DNA of 6,529 nucleotides, taken from NCBI GenBank assembly GCA_964413525.1, contig CAYPTI010000102.1, forward strand, positions 1 to 6,529. The letters run 5' to 3'. The translations under genes and the position numbers were made by a program. Shown piece after piece: positions 5,827 through 6,529 of this stretch; within the stretch, counting starts at the first letter, position 1; each line of letters starts with the position of its first letter. The notes under the pieces were generated by a model. It saw only the letters and a list, made by a program, of their open reading frames with translations, was not told where the DNA came from and did not search any database. Origin of the DNA: CAYPTI01 sp964413525 [NCBI: uncultured bacterium] (GTDB lineage: Bacteria; T1Sed10-126).

Positions 5827-5850
5827 TCCAGCACTCAATTGAGTGCTGGA
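5827..5850. repeat. Perfect 24-bp palindrome in the rpsB leader
   Basis: TCCAGCACTCAA (5827-5838) is followed directly by its exact reverse complement (5839-5850). As RNA it makes a 10-bp hairpin with an AAUU loop. As DNA it is a symmetrical operator-like site about 60 bases downstream of the predicted transcription start. Its AGCACTC/GAGTGCT arms equal the inner arms of the CIRCE element, but the spacer is 4 bp instead of 9. Confidence 0.85.
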
Positions 5851-5888
5851 TCGACCACGCGTTGAAGGAAGCGGTCGTTTGAACCCAC

Positions 5889-5894
5889 GGGAGG
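5889..5894 (+). promoter_or_regulatory. Shine-Dalgarno site fixing the rpsB GTG start
   Basis: GGGAGG ends nine bases before GTG 5904, with a T6 tract (5895-5900) between them. The in-frame ATG at 5919 would be 24 bases away, and starting there would remove the short N-terminal extension usual for S2. Confidence 0.75.
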
Positions 5895-5903
5895 TTTTTT
5901 GTT

Positions 5904-6529
5904 GTGATTGACGTACCGATGAAGCGGTTGCTGGAGACCGGGGTCCATTTTGGACATCAGCCCCGTCGCTGGAATCCGAAGATGGAGGATTACATCTTCA
6001 CCGAACGCAAAGGCGTTCACATTATTGATCTTGAGCAGACGATCGAGCGAATCAAACAGATCACCGAAATGGTAACGCAGCGGGTGGCGGACGGGGAGGA
6101 AATTCTGTTTGTCGGCACGAAACGCCAGTGTGCCGATTCGCTTGAAGAACACGCCGAACGGTGCGGTATGCCCTACGTAAACAACCGCTGGCTCGGGGGA
6201 ACCCTCACCAACTTCAAAACCATCCGGAAAAGCGTCGACAAGTTGAAGGAACTGGAACGGATGGAAGAAGAAAACATCATGGACCGGCTGTCCAACAAGG
6301 AAGCCCGGCAGCTGGAGCGGGAAAAGAACCGGCTGAAACGGAACCTTCAGGGCATTCGGGAGATGGAGAACCTTCCCGATCTTCTTTACGTGACCGACAT
6401 CATTCAGGACGAGAACGCCGTCAAGGAGGCTCGCAAGCTGGATATTCCGGTGATCGGGATCCTGGATACGAACGTCGATCCCGAGATGGTCGATTACGGC
6501 ATTCCCGGCAACGACGACGCCATCCGGGC
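5904..6529 (+). CDS. rpsB: 30S ribosomal protein S2, 3' end outside window
   Basis: The first 208 codons are present and open to the window edge. S2 is recognised by KRLLETGVHFGHQPRRWNPK (7-26), YIFTERKGVHIIDLEQTI, ILFVGTKRQC, NNRWLGGTLTNF (93-104), the charged coiled-coil insertion at about 110-155, the NLPDLLYVTD strand and YGIPGNDDAIR at the end. S2 joins late in 30S assembly at the head-body junction and is needed for S1 binding in many bacteria. Translation starts with GTG. The gene has its own promoter and long structured leader, and tsf (elongation factor Ts) commonly follows rpsB, though it is not in view. Nothing suggests truncation or transfer. It marks this as core chromosome beside an accessory catabolic block. 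Confidence 0.97.
   Translation, partial: MIDVPMKRLLETGVHFGHQPRRWNPKMEDYIFTERKGVHIIDLEQTIERIKQITEMVTQRVADGEEILFVGTKRQCADSLEEHAERCGMPYVNNRWLGGTLTNFKTIRKSVDKLKELERMEEENIMDRLSNKEARQLEREKNRLKRNLQGIREMENLPDLLYVTDIIQDENAVKEARKLDIPVIGILDTNVDPEMVDYGIPGNDDAIR

Larger units (their letters stand above)
5476..5903. other. Divergent intergenic region between CoA-transferase genes and rpsB
   Basis: No convincing gene was found in these 428 bases. The left part (5476-5730) contains a 7-bp direct repeat, GGTACGC at 5584-5590 and 5595-5601 (11-bp period), immediately followed by the hairpin TCCCC-GCA-GGGGA (5603-5615). The 10-mer ATCAATCACG occurs at 5640-5649 and again at 5794-5803. The right part holds the rpsB promoter and structured leader, listed separately. 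Confidence 0.6.
5795..5911 (+). promoter_or_regulatory. Structured 5' leader of rpsB, candidate cis-regulatory RNA
   Basis: Three stems nest inside one another. P1 pairs CGCTTC (5802-5807) with GAAGCG (5868-5873). P2 pairs CGTGGT (5814-5819) with ACCACG (5854-5859). P3 is a 10-bp stem (5827-5836 with 5841-5850) closed by AATT. An outer 8-bp complement joins TCAATCAC (5795-5802) to GTGATTGA (5904-5911), which contains the rpsB GTG start codon, so it could block initiation. P1 and the outer helix share only base 5802 (5803 also, if a G-U pair is counted). No U-run follows P3, so it is not a terminator. Ribosomal protein genes are often autoregulated through leaders. Whether S2 binds here is not known. 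Confidence 0.5.

Noticed and set aside
5827-5850. Calling the leader palindrome a CIRCE/HrcA operator
   Set aside because: CIRCE has a 9-bp spacer and outer TT/AA bases; here the spacer is 4 bp and the neighbour is rpsB. The similarity is noted but the identity is not claimed.
4675-5865. 396-residue open frame on the plus strand
   Set aside because: It is antisense to the CoA-transferase subunit A gene and runs through the rpsB promoter and leader. The composition is Gly/Val/His-rich, typical of a shadow frame.
1-6529. Mobile element, CRISPR array, toxin-antitoxin or phage defence system
   Set aside because: I saw no transposase, recombinase, terminal repeats, regularly spaced repeats or defence-related domain in any frame.

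Overview
The window looks like ordinary, dense bacterial chromosome of moderately high GC, with sigma70-type promoter sequences and strong Shine-Dalgarno (SD) sites. No insertion sequence, phage gene, tRNA, rRNA or CRISPR array is visible. The lineage cannot be fixed from the sequence alone. The ribosomal protein S2 gene and the mix of amidohydrolase, CoA ligase, crotonase and CoA-transferase genes would suit a Chloroflexota-like (SAR202/Dehalococcoidia-type) or similar uncultured aerobic heterotroph. That placement is a tentative impression, not a demonstrated result.

Layout. (1) 1-135, +: C-terminal tail of an amidohydrolase. (2) 136-663: a 528-base gap, less GC-rich than its surroundings by eye, with a cluster of inverted repeats and a plausible promoter just before the next gene. 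(3) 664-3651, +: crotonase-fold enzyme, RidA/YjgF-family protein and benzoate-CoA-ligase-family enzyme. RidA has its own candidate promoter; RidA and the ligase are probably co-transcribed. (4) 3652-3800: convergent gap with candidate terminator hairpins for the ligase transcript. (5) 5475-3801, -: two overlapping genes for a glutaconate-CoA-transferase-like (GctA/GctB) heterodimer. (6) 5476-5903: divergent gap with a good extended -10 promoter and a highly structured leader. (7) 5904-end, +: rpsB (ribosomal protein S2), cut off by the window edge.

How the genes may work together. An aryl-CoA ligase, a crotonase without the usual catalytic glutamates, a RidA-family protein without the usual substrate-binding arginine, and a nearby CoA-transferase suggest a small catabolic set. 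It would convert an aromatic or cyclic acid to its CoA ester and process it further. Aerobic 2-aminobenzoyl-CoA-type pathways are one known setting where similar families meet, because an enamine intermediate gives RidA a role. The substrate here is unknown, and no oxygenase or reductase lies in the window.

The most interesting non-coding signal is the rpsB leader. It holds a perfect 24-bp palindrome nested in two further stems, and an upstream segment complementary to the rpsB start-codon region. This fits a translational control element of the kind used by ribosomal proteins, but its activity is inferred only from base pairing.
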